Shown here in pieces: positions 45,768 to 56,883 of a DNA stretch of 64,000 nt. Below the pieces are notes generated by a model that was given only the letters and a program-made list of their open reading frames with translations, was not told where the DNA came from and did no database searches. This stretch comes from Cordilura impudica (Eukaryota; Arthropoda; Insecta; Diptera; Scathophagidae): NCBI GenBank assembly GCA_963682025.1, contig OY821521.1, forward strand, positions 191,828,575 to 191,892,574, read 5' to 3'. The translations under genes were made by a program, and so were the position numbers. The first letter of the stretch is position 1. Every line of letters begins with the position of its first letter.

Positions 45768-46972
45768 AAATTTATTTATTTTATTTATTTATCCATTTCA
45801 ATACATTGGAAGCCTACGAGGCCAATTATGCATGTATTGTAGCTTAATATCCATCTTAAATGTAAATTAAACTATTTAAAATATAAATAATTAAGTGGCT
45901 CCCCAACCACACAAATATTACCAAAGTAAAAAAGTTATTTCTTAAAAAAAAAATTATAATAAAACATTTGACACAAACCAACTCAAAAGCTTTTTTATAT
46001 GCCAGATACGAATATGAAAACAGTCTTAAATTAGGTGGAAGATGATTTCAAATACGACATACTCTAATTTTAAACGAATGTTCAAGAATTGAAAGATGTA
46101 TTCGAGGTATCTCAATTTGTATATTTCGCGTAGAATGAATAAATGTAAAATAATCAACTAAAAAAGTAGGCTGTGTTAATTTCATAATTTTGTAAAAAAA
46201 AGAGCAGTGAACATAAATGCAAGTAATTATGAAATTCACAGCCTAAAAAGTCTGGGGTTAATTCAGAAACCCGGTCGTGATCACGTACACGAATATCAAA
46301 AACATCACGAATACTTCTTCTAACAATCCTCCGAAGATAGTCTATGTTACCAGTAAAAGTTCCTGTATAAACTTCCAAACAGTAATTAATTCTTGACATA
46401 AGTAAGGCATGGACTAAGCGGTATCTATCATGCTTTGGTGTATATGATTTCAAGGCATATAATCTTCTCAAAGTGGAGGAAAGTGAAGAGTCAACAATAA
46501 CACCAAGGCACTTTAGCGAGTCAACATAACTAATTGTTTGATTATTAATACAAACCCTGGGATAAACAACATGTTGAGTAGGTAAATGAAAGTACATTGC
46601 CTTTGTTTTATTTGCATTAATTTCCAGATGATTAAGGTGCAAGTTTAGGACATTATTCAGATGATTATTTAGGTGGATTTCGGAATCCGTATACATTTTA
46701 GCATCTGCTTTATATAAAAGAAATATATCATCCGCAAAGATGAATGATTTACAAAAATTATTATCCATAAGTGAAATGCAATCATTTAAATAGACCAAGA
46801 ACAGTATAGGACCTAATACTGAGCCCCGTGGAACACCTGAGATAACAGCACCGACAGTGGAACTTAATCCTCTAATAGAAACATACTGCGACCGATCAGT
46901 CAGGTAGGAATATATAATCTGGCAGGCTGATTGGGAAAAATTAAACATGTCCTTAAGTTTTTTAATAAGAAT
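45768..46972 (-). pseudogene. Non-LTR retrotransposon, 3' half with reverse transcriptase
   Basis: The frame 46154-47041 holds GVPRGSVLGPILF (RT motif), FIFADDIFLLY (catalytic Asp pair), NANKTKAMYF and SLKCLGVIVD: fingers, palm and thumb of a non-LTR reverse transcriptase. A frameshift near 46200 moves the C-terminus into a second frame, where RVCRI followed by NHLPPNLR resembles the usual family ending. Downstream on the minus strand comes 'ggcctcgtaggcttccaatg', then tattgaaatggataaataaa and a (TAAA)n-like tail, the typical non-LTR 3' end. The 5' part (endonuclease, start of RT) is missing: a 5'-truncated, dead copy. Confidence 0.8.
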
Positions 46973-47077
46973 ATTATTCGGCATTCCTACTCTGGGGCAA
47001 GCTACATATAGCTGCCCATGGGAAAAACATAGATTTTCCAAATTAAATCCGGCAACACTTAACGATTGGCCTTGAAT
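46973..47077 (-). pseudogene. Helitron/Pif1-type helicase C-terminal fragment, fused to the RT
   Basis: Minus-strand codons read IQGQSLSVAG, FNLEN, then CFSHGQLYVACPRVG and MPNN. This is the last conserved helicase block of Helitron replicases (usual form KxQGQSL...CFSHGQLYVACSRVG). It is in the same open frame as the reverse transcriptase that follows (46154-47041), with the join at about 46972. Upstream there is an in-frame stop, then AATCGCC-type simple repeat. Only this scrap of the helicase is present. Confidence 0.75.
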
Positions 47078-47184
47078 TTAAAATATTTGGCAATTTTTTT
47101 ATTTTAGCAATTTTAGATTTCTGGCGATTTTAGAATTTGACGATTTTCCACGACTACTCACATTGGTAATTAATGTACTTGTCA

Positions 47185-47362
47185 AAAGTATCAAGACTGT
47201 CGATTTCATAGTACTTCACATTTTTTTTATATGGGTGGTGCCACGCCCACTAATCTTATCCCGCCAATTTTTTATCTGAATACTCACGTTAATATATGAT
47301 GGACTCTTACAAAGTGTCAACACTTTCCCTTTTATTGTACTCCAGTTATATGATACTAGCAG
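47185..47362 (-). repeat. Satellite D unit, inverted
   Basis: Contains 'gtgccacgcccactaatctt', 'tcccgccaattttttatctg', and 'gtactccagttatatgata'; the inverse of units at 13261-13410. Confidence 0.65.
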
Positions 47363-47365
47363 ATT

Positions 47366-47730
47366 CCAGCACTCAAAATTCGACTGCAATTGCTAGGCAG
47401 CTTTATTCTTCAACTTAGCCAATTCACAAACCAACACTTTTATGGTTTATTATTATTGTGAATGAAGATAACAAACTCATTAACAAATACATTAACAAAT
47501 TTAATAAAACACACATAGCATATGTATAATTTTTTGTATGTATGTGTTAGTAGCATCATTAAATGCAATTTACTCAAAAAAAGGACAAAATTTAAAAATC
47601 TGTAAATCTACAAAACGGCGAAAAAGAAATACCTTTCAAATAATAAACGTTTGGTCAAAATCGGGATAAAACGGTAGAAGATACATCGGTCACAAGAAAT
47701 TGCCTAGCCTATTAATATTATAGATATATT
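47366..47730 (+). repeat. Repeat family C, full copy 3, inside satellite D
   Basis: Runs from 'ccagcactcaaaattcgact' to 'cctattaatattatagat' and matches 6031-6398 throughout. Satellite D sequence breaks off at '...tatatgata' on its left and resumes at 'tattttctttgtatgggg' on its right, giving a direct view of an insertion between A and T with no obvious duplication. Confidence 0.7.
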
Positions 47731-47854
47731 TTCTTTGTATGGGGTACCACGCCGCTGCTCCTATCACGCCCATATTTTGTTCGACTAACCAGAAGAATAA
47801 TTAATAGGCCGACGCAAAGTCCCAAGGCTGTCACTAATACAGTACTTCACATAT
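47731..47854 (-). repeat. Satellite D unit, right-hand part before a MITE
   Basis: Contains 'ctttgtatggggtaccacgc' and 'tcccaaggctgtcactaata', then 'cagtacttcacatat', where the MITE interrupts. Confidence 0.65.
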
Positions 47855-48617
47855 CTGTGGTTTTCTGGATTAACCGCGTATGTCCATTTTTGTCAGTTTT
47901 GAGTTAACGATGCCAACTATATTAATTTTTAACGCTCTTTACATGTGTTCAATTAAAAAAAAAATATTGACATTTTATATTTTTCTTTAAATAACGACGT
48001 AACTTAAATGTTTATTAAATTAATTTGCAATACTAACGACGTATGTCAACCTACGTTTGATTGCTGACAAATTATTTTCTCATAAAACGACACATACCGA
48101 CATACGTTGTTATTAATGAAAAAAAAATTCAAAATAATTTTGGATTATTATTTTTCAATTTATAACCACTTATAAAAAGTTGTGTGTTTATTTCTGTTAT
48201 TTTTTTCACTATTATTCTTGATACGTTGTTATATTCTCATCCTAAGTCCCGTTAACTTTTTGCTGACGAACAAAAAAATCCATTTTTCAAGCAACAACAA
48301 CTTATGTCTACATGGTTGGTTGCATTGGTAGTTTTCTTTTTCAAAGAAAACTACGTTTGTCGACATAACTTGTTTTATCTGCACACCTTTTAAGTGTTAT
48401 TTACATATTGTTTTTTTCGTCCTTCTCTAGGATCTATTCCTCTGAAGATTTTTGACGCAAAATTTTATATAAAGTATTTATTGCCCATACCTACAGGACT
48501 GTTAAATAAAAAGCTCTAAAATCTTTATATCTAGCCCATAATTTTAAATATAACGTTTTTTGGCTCCCCTGAACATTTTGATTTTATGACATACGCGGTT
48601 ATTCTAGAAAACCACAG
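47855..48617. mobile_element. MITE, CTGTGGTTTTCT termini, ATAT flanks
   Basis: TIRs of about 33 bp: CTGTGGTTTTCTGGATTAAC at the left; CTGTGGTTTTCTAGAATAAC for the right end reversed. Both continue cgcgtatgtc. ATAT lies directly outside both ends (47851-47854 and 48618-48621) and matches the uninterrupted satellite D sequence 'acatatatgatatt'. The interior repeats ACGACGTA/ACATACG words. No coding frame. Confidence 0.75.
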
Positions 48618-48800
48618 ATATATGATATTTAATATTTACTTTGTATGGGGGGGGGGCGTGCCACGCCCATTTATCCGATCCCGCACATTTTCGGCATGAC
48701 TACTAACATTAATAATAGGTGACCTCATGCTCTCATGGACGATGCCCTGCCTTTAAGATACAAAGTAAGACTGTAAATATTTCGGCATTTTTTTTGGAAT
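48618..48800 (-). repeat. Satellite D unit continuing after the MITE
   Basis: Resumes 'atatatgatatttaatattt', then 'actttgtatggggg', 'cgtgccacgcccatttatcc', and 'gatgccctgcctttaagata'. Confidence 0.65.
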
Positions 48801-48929
48801 TTTCAATGCTACAAACAAACAAACATACATACTTTCGCTTTTATATTGTTTATTTCTTCAAAAACTATGTTTTCTTTAAAACTAGATTTTAATAAAAATT
48901 TACCAATTTTAAAAAATTACGTTTTTTTT

Positions 48930-49136
48930 TTAAATTTTATTTTCTTAAAAATTTATCTTTTCTTAAAAAGTACATTTTCTTAAAAAGTATGCTTTCTTAA
49001 AAAAGTACCTTAAAAAGTTACCCTTTGTTAAACAGTACCTTTTCTTAAAAAAATAGCTTTTCTTAAAAGTACATTTTCTTAAAAAAGTACGTTTTCTTAA
49101 AAAGAAGTCATTTCCTAAAACAGTATCTTTTAATAA
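48930..49136. repeat. TTCTTAAAAAAGTACC minisatellite
   Basis: About a dozen degenerate 16-20-bp units. The frame 48963-49217 (FLRKCTF-type repeats) is this array translated. Confidence 0.8.
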
Positions 49137-49205
49137 ACAAGTAAGCTGTGCCGAATCTTTGATACCCTCCACTTCGGTTTGAGTCTTGATAATAAATGTA
49201 AATGA
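49137..49205 (+). repeat. Family A 5'-end-like sequence
   Basis: 'aagtaagctgtgccgaatct' then 'ttgataccctccacttc' match the start of the family A copy at 34261-34320. The sequence after about 49205 does not match that copy. Confidence 0.5.
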
Positions 49206-51319
49206 AAAAGTAAACAATTTGTTAAACTTAATACCAAATTATTTCAGCAAATTCTTTGGGTTGGTTTTCGTCTTTTCTATTATTTCGGATTTATTTCGGT
49301 GTTTGCTTTTTGGTCATCGTGGTTGCTGATCGGCATGCATTTTAGTTGTATACCTATATGCATGCGTTTCCGGTTATATGACATAACTTCTCGTTTAATT
49401 TAGTTTTTGCTAATTAAATAGCTCTCCCTAACCTCCATTGCAAAGGTCATGGTTGTGTAGGGTGGCTATATGCATTAAATCGTGCTAATTGGAGATGACT
49501 GTATAGTTTCTTTTAATTGCCATATTTGGAAAACATAGAGAATAAATTTATAATAATAAATATTCAAATTAGGGATGCCAAACGCAAAAAACCAAATGTC
49601 CCAAACATTTTAAATAAAATAATTTGTTATAATAATATATAAATAACATTCTCATCAAATTGCGTTTATTTATGTAACAATTTTTGTGTTCGCAATTCTT
49701 AAATATCATTTGAGGTTTTCTAAAATTCATTGAATTTAAATCAATGTTTTCTGTAGTGTGATTCTGTAAATTTCAACGATCCGACAATCGCAAAATATAT
49801 CGACAGCTATTGTTGTTTGCACTAAGGATTAAGTGATTCACTAAGTACATACATCTTAACGACAGTCTACAAATCTTTTTTTCTATTTATTTAAATTGTA
49901 AACGAGTGGCATCTCTGTCAAAATAAGCGAAAAACACAAAGAATAGAAAAAAAAACAAATTACTTCGTGTTTGACAGGATGATTTTATGTTTATGTTTAA
50001 TATCTTTATTTTTTTTTTACTAATATTTCTGTTTATTTATTTGAAAATGAAATAATGAATTGAATATGCTATTTAATTTTTTTATTTATATGTATAAAAA
50101 AGTTTTTTAATTAAAGCAAAATATTTTCACTATTTTATGATTTTTATTTATGTATGACGACATTTCAACATAAAAATTTAAGTTTTTATCGATTGAATAA
50201 ACAACACAAAAATGGTTGTCGTTTAGATAACAACAACAACTGAGTTTTACAATAGCGAATATCGTTTAAAAATTTTACTGATAATTTTGCTATTTTCTTT
50301 TTTTTAACGATTCGACTATCGTTAAAAGAAGTTACTGAATCGCGGTACTGAAAAGCTATTAATTTCTCCTGAATGGCAATATTTTTTTTTAAACGTAAAC
50401 ATATTTGGTGTTTTTTTTTTTTTTTTTTTTTTTTTTGATTTTGATTTTAAATTTGTGTTTAACGAATAAAATTTATATATTAAAGATGCAATTGATGTCT
50501 TCTAAATTTAAAATTATAATTTCCGTCGTTTGATATGATTTTATGAAATTCAATTAATTGTAATTTATAATTGGAAATTTTTAATTCCAGTTTTTAGAAT
50601 TGATATTTTCTTAAATTTGAATGGAAAATTTAAAAAGTGCAATTTTGTATTTATGTGAATAATAATGCTTTAGTAATTATAAACAATTTTTAAAAATTAG
50701 ATGTAATCGCAATCAGATATTTTGTAGGTAAAGCAGAATAATAATTCTATATAACTATGTAGTACTGTTTTGAAAGCAAAAAACTCATTGATGAACTCGG
50801 TAACTCTATTTTGTAAAGACAACAAAAAGTTAATATGCCATATTTGTAAAAGAATAATGAAAATACGTATGAAATAAAAGACCAGCCCGTGTATACTCTT
50901 AACATTGTTCTGTATGATATCCAGTTGAATATATTAACATTCATGTTAAAATAGAAATACCTATTGCAAAGCTAATTCGAACAAACAAAAATTGTGGCGC
51001 CATCTACTGTGGTATAGTCACGCTGAGCAAAATGAAGTGACACTCTGTTAATGCAAAAGAAATGTATTTTCCCCACAGCAAAATATTGCAGAATTTTATG
51101 TAAATAAAATAATATACCGACTTATTTGTAACATGCAGTTGTTATGGATATACATATATAATATATGTATATTATTTGTATTATTTAATATGTTTATATA
51201 AATTTATAAATAAATTTATACATAAAATTTTTTTTTGCTATTTTTACATTATTTTTTTTTATTAACAACTAGGTATTTTAGCATTATTTGCTTAAGATGT
51301 TGGTGAATTTTTTCTCCCT
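49206..51319. other. Gene-free intronic stretch
   Basis: Normal-complexity sequence at 49260-49560, then AT-rich. A 24-nt T run is at about 50411-50436. No domain or RNA gene recognised. It may be an unusually long family A interior, or unrelated DNA between two partial copies. Confidence 0.4.
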
Positions 51320-52128
51320 TTATATTAACTCGTAGTGTCTGCTTGTCGAAAAATTTTTGGATCGATTTTAACCAATTTCCCGTGAGCCATTCGATCTGAA
51401 ATTTTGCACGCAGGCTCGTGGAAATAACAGAAATGATCTAACAAATTTTTAGAGTGATGCCAAAACAATGGAAACTTTTAAATTTTTCTACCAGAGTTAA
51501 TAAAAAAATGTACAAAGGGTTAGTTTTTATTATATTATTACCACAACGACCACAAAAACAACAAGTCCAGCTATGACAACAACACAACATTTAGAATAAC
51601 AACAAGAACAATATAGAAACATCATATTTTTATTTTTTTTTACTTTTTCAGAGATTTCCCTGGACCTGTTCCGCCGATTTTAATGATTTTTGAAATAGAA
51701 ATCTTCCCATGAATTTGGTGAATCATTCTCACTAAAAATAATCACTGTAGCTGCACTATTCAGGACGTGATCGTGACAAGAACTACATAGAAAATTATAT
51801 TTTATATTTTTCCAAGACTTTTTTTAGTTCTTCATTCAAATCTCGGGCCCTAATCGACCGATTTTGACGATTTTAAATAGCAAACTTTTCAGGATGTAAA
51901 TGAATCATTTTTTATGTCAACAAGCACCCTAGCTGGCCGATTGATGCCGTCATCGTGATTTCCACAGACGGACAGACGGACATCGCTATATCAACTCCGG
52001 TTGTTATAAAGATCACAAATAAATATATTTTATGGGGTCCAAAATTTTTTTTCTAATTATAACAAACGGAATGACAAACTTATATATATCCTCTGCACAC
52101 TGGAGTGGAGGGTATAAAAATTCAATTT
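51320..52128 (+). repeat. Family A 3' portion
   Basis: Contains 'gacggacagacggacatcgc', 'ttatggggtccaaaattt', and the terminus 'ggagtggagggtataaaaa' shared with 35700-35732. Two internal paragraphs are similar (51370-51400 and 51660-51690, and 51840-51870: 'cc.attttgacgatttt'-type words), a feature also seen in other fly repeats of this class. Confidence 0.6.
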
Positions 52129-52290
52129 TTTTAAAAAGTACCTTTACTTCAAAAAGTACCTTTTCTTTAAAAGTACTTTTTCTAAAAAAAAAATAATTTT
52201 TTAAAGTACTTTTTTTAAGTACTTTTTTCAAAAAATTAAATTTTCTCTAATAAAAGTACCTTTCTTAAAAAGTGTATTTTCAATTTCTTA
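52129..52290. repeat. AAAAAGTACCTTT minisatellite
   Basis: Same unit as at 48930-49136, directly after the family A end. The element therefore looks inserted in, or bordered by, one array. Confidence 0.7.
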
Positions 52291-52434
52291 ATTTTTTATT
52301 TTTTTTATAAAAACTTCCTCTGCCCTGATATTGCTAAATTGGGCAAAATTTCTTTATTATCGTTTTAGTTTTATATGAAACTTTTTATTTCTTCAAATCT
52401 ATTCATTGTTTTTTCCCTTTATCATGTTTTTCAG

Positions 52435-53022
52435 TCCAACTCCAGCATTGATTCGATTGACACCATACCATTCGCTAATGAAAATACTGGTACCATCAAA
52501 CAACGTTTACTTAATCGCCAAGAAATGTCCGGAGGCTCTACAGCACAAGGTACAACACCTGGCAGCCATTTACATTCATCCTCTTCCTCATCATCGTCAT
52601 CTTCAACCAACACTATAGCCAATATTGCCCATTCTTTCCATTCCCTTAAATCATCCACTTCACTACACGATGCCTCCCTAATACGTAGTGAAAGTATTGG
52701 CTCAACAACCAGTGGCGGTAGTGCTGGCCTATCTCTATTACGATCACCCACTTTACAATATCCTTCCGTTAACAGTGCCGATAGTGCACCATCATTGGCC
52801 GGTTTAGGTACAGATGATCATCATGTTAAAGCAGCGGAAAATCCTAATGAAACAAGTGCCATAGCAACCGCTAGTAGTGTAGCAGCCGCCAATACCGCTG
52901 GTCCCAAGGTTTCGGCCAATGTTCTCAATGACATTGGCAATATGTTGGCTAATCTTACAGATGAACTGGATGCCATGTTAGAGGAAGAAAAACGTGTAGG
53001 CTTAAATATAGACAGTGAATAG
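52435..53022 (+). CDS. ckn: Caskin-like scaffold: last coding exon
   Basis: 195 codons plus TAG, phase 0, acceptor tttttcag. Begins SNSSIDSIDTIPFANE, then GTIKQRLLNRQEMSG, a serine run (about residues 38-48 of the exon), SLIRSESIGS, and ends NVLNDIGNMLANLTDELDAM then LEEEKRVGLNIDSE. The last ~35 residues form a probable amphipathic/coiled segment rich in Leu and Glu, typical of the conserved C-terminal end of Caskins. The stop and the AT-rich sequence after it mark the gene end. The combined coding sequence in this window is about 620 codons. The antisense frame 52431-52751 is a shadow. Confidence 0.88.
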   Translation, partial: SNSSIDSIDTIPFANENTGTIKQRLLNRQEMSGGSTAQGTTPGSHLHSSSSSSSSSSTNTIANIAHSFHSLKSSTSLHDASLIRSESIGSTTSGGSAGLSLLRSPTLQYPSVNSADSAPSLAGLGTDDHHVKAAENPNETSAIATASSVAAANTAGPKVSANVLNDIGNMLANLTDELDAMLEEEKRVGLNIDSE

Positions 53023-54475
53023 ATATTATAAGAAGCTGCTGGTAAGAACGCATAAAAAAAGGAAAGGTAAATCAAAAATTGAATTTGTAATCTTGATTAA
53101 CAAAACACAGGTGCTACACTATATCTCTCTCTATCTCCATTTCCCAATAATGAAACACATGTTTTAAACAAAACTAAATCGTAACATTAACATTAACAAT
53201 GAGGAATATATTCTTAACTACATAAGTTTGTATGTACTATATATATAGATATATATGTATATGTAGTACTTACTACATAAATTAGTTATAGATACATATA
53301 TGTATGTATGTCCGTGTGGGTAGCCCTTTAAAAAATTCATATATATATTTATATTCTAAGGCAGAGATATCAGTGTATATTTAAATGACTTTGTTTTATT
53401 TTTATTACTTAATATTGTTTTTGGTTTTACTTACATATATTAAACTTTGGGGATTTTCATTTTCTATTAAGAGTTTTTACGTCAAATTTTTTGAATATTA
53501 ATTTTTATCTTTTGAACAATCATGATTTGTAATTAAATGTTTATTATATAATAATAATAATATAGGTAAATAGTATACATTTTTTTATATAAAACATATA
53601 TACATAAATAAATTAAGGGTTTAAAACAATCTACAAAAATAAAAGGCTAAATAAACAAGAGTTGATTGAGGTGAACAAAACATTCCTTTGGTGTAACACA
53701 ATCAAAAAAAAGAAAAAATAAATAAAATAAAAATTTTATATATCTTAAAAATCTTTTTAAGATAATTCAATTTCTCTTTAAGATTTTTTTTAAGTATGTG
53801 CAAATTATTATGGACTTTTAAAGGGAGCTGAAATTAATTAAATTTCTTACTTTTTATTAGGCAGCTCTATTTTTATTAATTTTAATTTTAAAACCTTTTA
53901 TTTCATACTACAAAAACTCTTGCTTATTTATCCTTATCCCCCCTCCCCCACAAAAAAAAATATAATAATTCTACTAAAGGGAATGCCTTTTTTCCAATTT
54001 GATCTTCTTAAAAAATAATACAAACAAAAATTCAAATAATCTTTAAATGTAAGCAACAACAAAAACATAAAGAATTAAGTAAATTTTTCAAATTAAATAT
54101 ATAATAAATAAAAAGAAAGCTTTTTAAAAGTATACTTTTTGTACGTTTTCAAATAAAAAAACAAACATGTTAACATAACAAAAAAAATATTTAAAAAAAA
54201 AACAAATAATTTATAATTATTCTATAAAACAAATTTTGAGGGATTTTGAAAAAATTAAAAAAAAAAACAAAAAAAAACATACAATGTGTTAAGAAAATAT
54301 TAAAATTGTAGACTTCTAGCACATTTATACTTACGACATATAAAACAAGAGAAAAAAAAACAAAACAAAAAATATTTAACAACCATTTAGCATAATAATA
54401 ATAAATAATTGCAAATTATTTATATTATACACTTGAAAAAATTTTTTTTGATAGAAATAAAACAACTGAAGGTCT
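53023..54475 (+). other. Probable 3' UTR and downstream sequence of the Caskin-like gene
   Basis: AT-rich, no frame. Several AATAAA-type signals occur (near 53605, 53650, 53718, 54108 and 54457); which is used cannot be told. No repeat ends were seen here, in contrast to the surrounding introns. Confidence 0.45.
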
Positions 54476-55464
54476 TTTTTTTAAATGATTCTTATATTTT
54501 TGTTTGTTGTTTTATTCAAATATAAATTATGTTGAATTTTTTCTTAAAAACATAATTTATAAGATATATTTTTTAATTATATGAAAAAAAAAAATTATAA
54601 TATGTATTTTTTATTATTTTTAAAAACATTTCCTTTATTTTTTCTTTATTATATAAAATCAAAAAATTTTGCAATTTTATGTTTTTACACATTTAAATCA
54701 AAAGAAAAAAGCTCTGATGAATAAAAACTTGATTAAGGAAGAAATGATTATGTAAGTGTTATTCCATTTAATTAAAATTTATATACAAAAATAAATAAAA
54801 TATAAATAATATTAAAAAAATTTTAAGCATTTTTATTAGATTGTATATAAATAGGGAATTTATTTGAAGCTTATAAACATGTTTCAAGCACTATTAAGAT
54901 CTCTCTTGCAACATTTTGCTTATGAAATGTTTATTACTTACATGTTTTTTTTCCTAACATATATTGACTATTTTTGCTTGCGTTTTTCTTGTATTTAGAG
55001 ATCGTGAAACATGTTTATATAAACATCAGTCATGTTGACGTTTGATTTTCCTATATACAGTTTGCAAAGAATGTCTTTGCACAGCAAAAAAAAAAAAGTA
55101 TTATTTTCATTTAAGAATTTCAACAACAAATTCATTATATACTTGTTTTTTACACTCATTCCATTACTGTGCTTTTTCAGGACTTTACAAAAACAACAAA
55201 AAACGATGATTAGTCAATATGAATAGTGTCAGAAAAATCTTTACATAATGAGTGAAGACAACAATAAATGCGTTAATCTTCCGCAAATTTGTTGCATTTC
55301 GGTTTTTTCATGAAAGCTATTGCATGTGAAAGAGGTTACATAGCATTCATGTAAAAAATAATTATTCTACGTATAACATGTGACCGCATTTTTAAATAAA
55401 AAAATGTAAGGAAAACGAGTTTGCTAAAACATTTAACAATTAGTGTGTTTCAATTCTTATAAAG
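54476..55464. other. Intergenic, no gene seen
   Basis: AT-rich. The word 'tcaagcactattaagatctc' followed by tcttgcaaca (about 54886-54915) recurs in direct orientation, with two changes, at about 56277-56306. Confidence 0.45.
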
Positions 55465-55830
55465 GTGACTGGCCAGAGAAATCTCTATTATGGTCTCTTA
55501 AAGGAAGGACTCGCATTAAATGCGCCGCCAGGGAGACCAAAAAAAGTGACACAGCATGTTAAAAGCAAACTAATTAAAACTATTTACGATAAACCGCAAA
55601 CCAGCACAAGGGAATTAGTTCTTGAAGTGAATAATGTTTATGCGCTGTTTCACATGAAACCATCCGAAAACATAAATATTCCTCACGAGTGGTTAGGAAA
55701 AACCTCTGCTCTCAGTGAAAAATATTTAAAAACGATTTAAACTTGCTTTAGAACATATTTCACTTCCCCCAGAATACTGTTGTGGCGTTATTTTCTGTAA
55801 TGAGACGAAAGTGATGCTGTTCTATTATAT
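55465..55830 (+). pseudogene. Tc1-like transposase fragment
   Basis: Reads GRPKKVTQHVKSKLIKTI, YDKPQTSTRELVLEVN, then after frame changes KTSALSEKY, FALEHISLPPEY, and VIFCNETKVMLFYY (ISLPPEYW...VIF.DE.K is the usual Tc1-group DNA-binding-to-catalytic transition). It ends exactly where a family C copy begins (55831). The expected first catalytic Asp is replaced (NET). A dead fragment lacking the rest of the catalytic domain. Confidence 0.6.
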
Positions 55831-55975
55831 AAAGGAAAAAATTTAAAAATCTGTAAATATGCAAAACGGCTAAAAATAAATACCTTTCAAATAATATACG
55901 TTTGGTTAAAATCGGGATAAAACGGGAGAACAAAACATCAATCACAAGAAATCGCCTAGCCTATTAATATAATTT
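55831..55975 (+). repeat. Repeat family C, 3' part, copy 4
   Basis: Matches 6255-6398 ('aaaaatttaaaaatctgtaa', 'aaaacggctaaaaa', 'cgtttggttaaaatcgggat', 'cctattaatataat'). The 5' half is missing. Confidence 0.65.
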
Positions 55976-56883
55976 ATATGGTTATTTCGATTGCAAATCA
56001 ATGTTTCTTTTGATTTTTTTTTTTTTTCATTTTTCTTCAGTGCAAAGATTTTATTGACAAACTGTACATATATTTATTCACATAAACATTTATAAACATT
56101 GTTAGGCAACACAAACTGGCGTTAAGATGCTTGCAGAAACAGACAAAAAAAAATAGCGTTTAAACTCGTTCTTGTACATTTATACTTTTTGATTTAAGAC
56201 TTTAAAAAACACAATATTGGCAACTCTTCAACAACTCATTATTTTGTAACAATCACATCATTCGGTTTCCATTTCGCTCAAGCACTGTTAAGAGCTCTCT
56301 TGCAACATGTGTGAAAAGTCAATTAAATGTTAGCTCCACTGTTGCCAGATTGGCTGATTTACATTTAATTTAATTGTACCGGTCGATTCAGAGACAATTA
56401 AGGAGAACGGAACAACCGTACCACACAAAAACTATTTTTCTATGTTTTTATGTCTAAACATTTTTTATTTACACATACATATTTTGATTTTTAGGTAAGT
56501 TATACCGTATTTTACATCAATTAAAATTACCTATGGTCTTCTTTTGTAACTCAACATATAAATTTTACTGATGAATGTTTAATTGACATAAACTTGTTTT
56601 TGAAAAGCAACTACCGTGAGAATACCCATGACTAAGTGCCGGTTTAGACATGAAAGTTTTCTTGCTGAAAGTCTTGAATTTATAGGTGAGACGGGAGAGA
56701 AGAATGACAGGGTTACATACTTTCATGTACTCTGATGTTCTCTTTTGTTTCTTGCTTCGCAATTGTCAAAATGAAGTTGTTTTACGTTTTCCTTCATTTT
56801 TATGTTTTGTTTGTGTTGAGAAAGATAATAAATTGAAATAAAGTTAATTTCAATGAAATAAAATAATAAAGTAAACATTCCGC

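Larger units (their letters stand above)
41854..52434. other. Caskin-like gene last intron (10.6 kb)
   Basis: From the donor gtatgt (41854) to the acceptor tttttcag (ends 52434). It houses the arrays and elements listed separately. The remaining stretches, such as 49206-51319, are AT-rich with no gene recognised. Confidence 0.75.

Noticed and set aside
48963..49217. Cys/Phe/Lys repeat protein (KCTFKKS-like)
   Set aside because: Direct translation of the TTCTTAAAAAAGTACC minisatellite.
52431..52751. Antisense 106-residue frame rich in Asp/Glu
   Set aside because: Shadow of the serine-rich last Caskin exon on the opposite strand.
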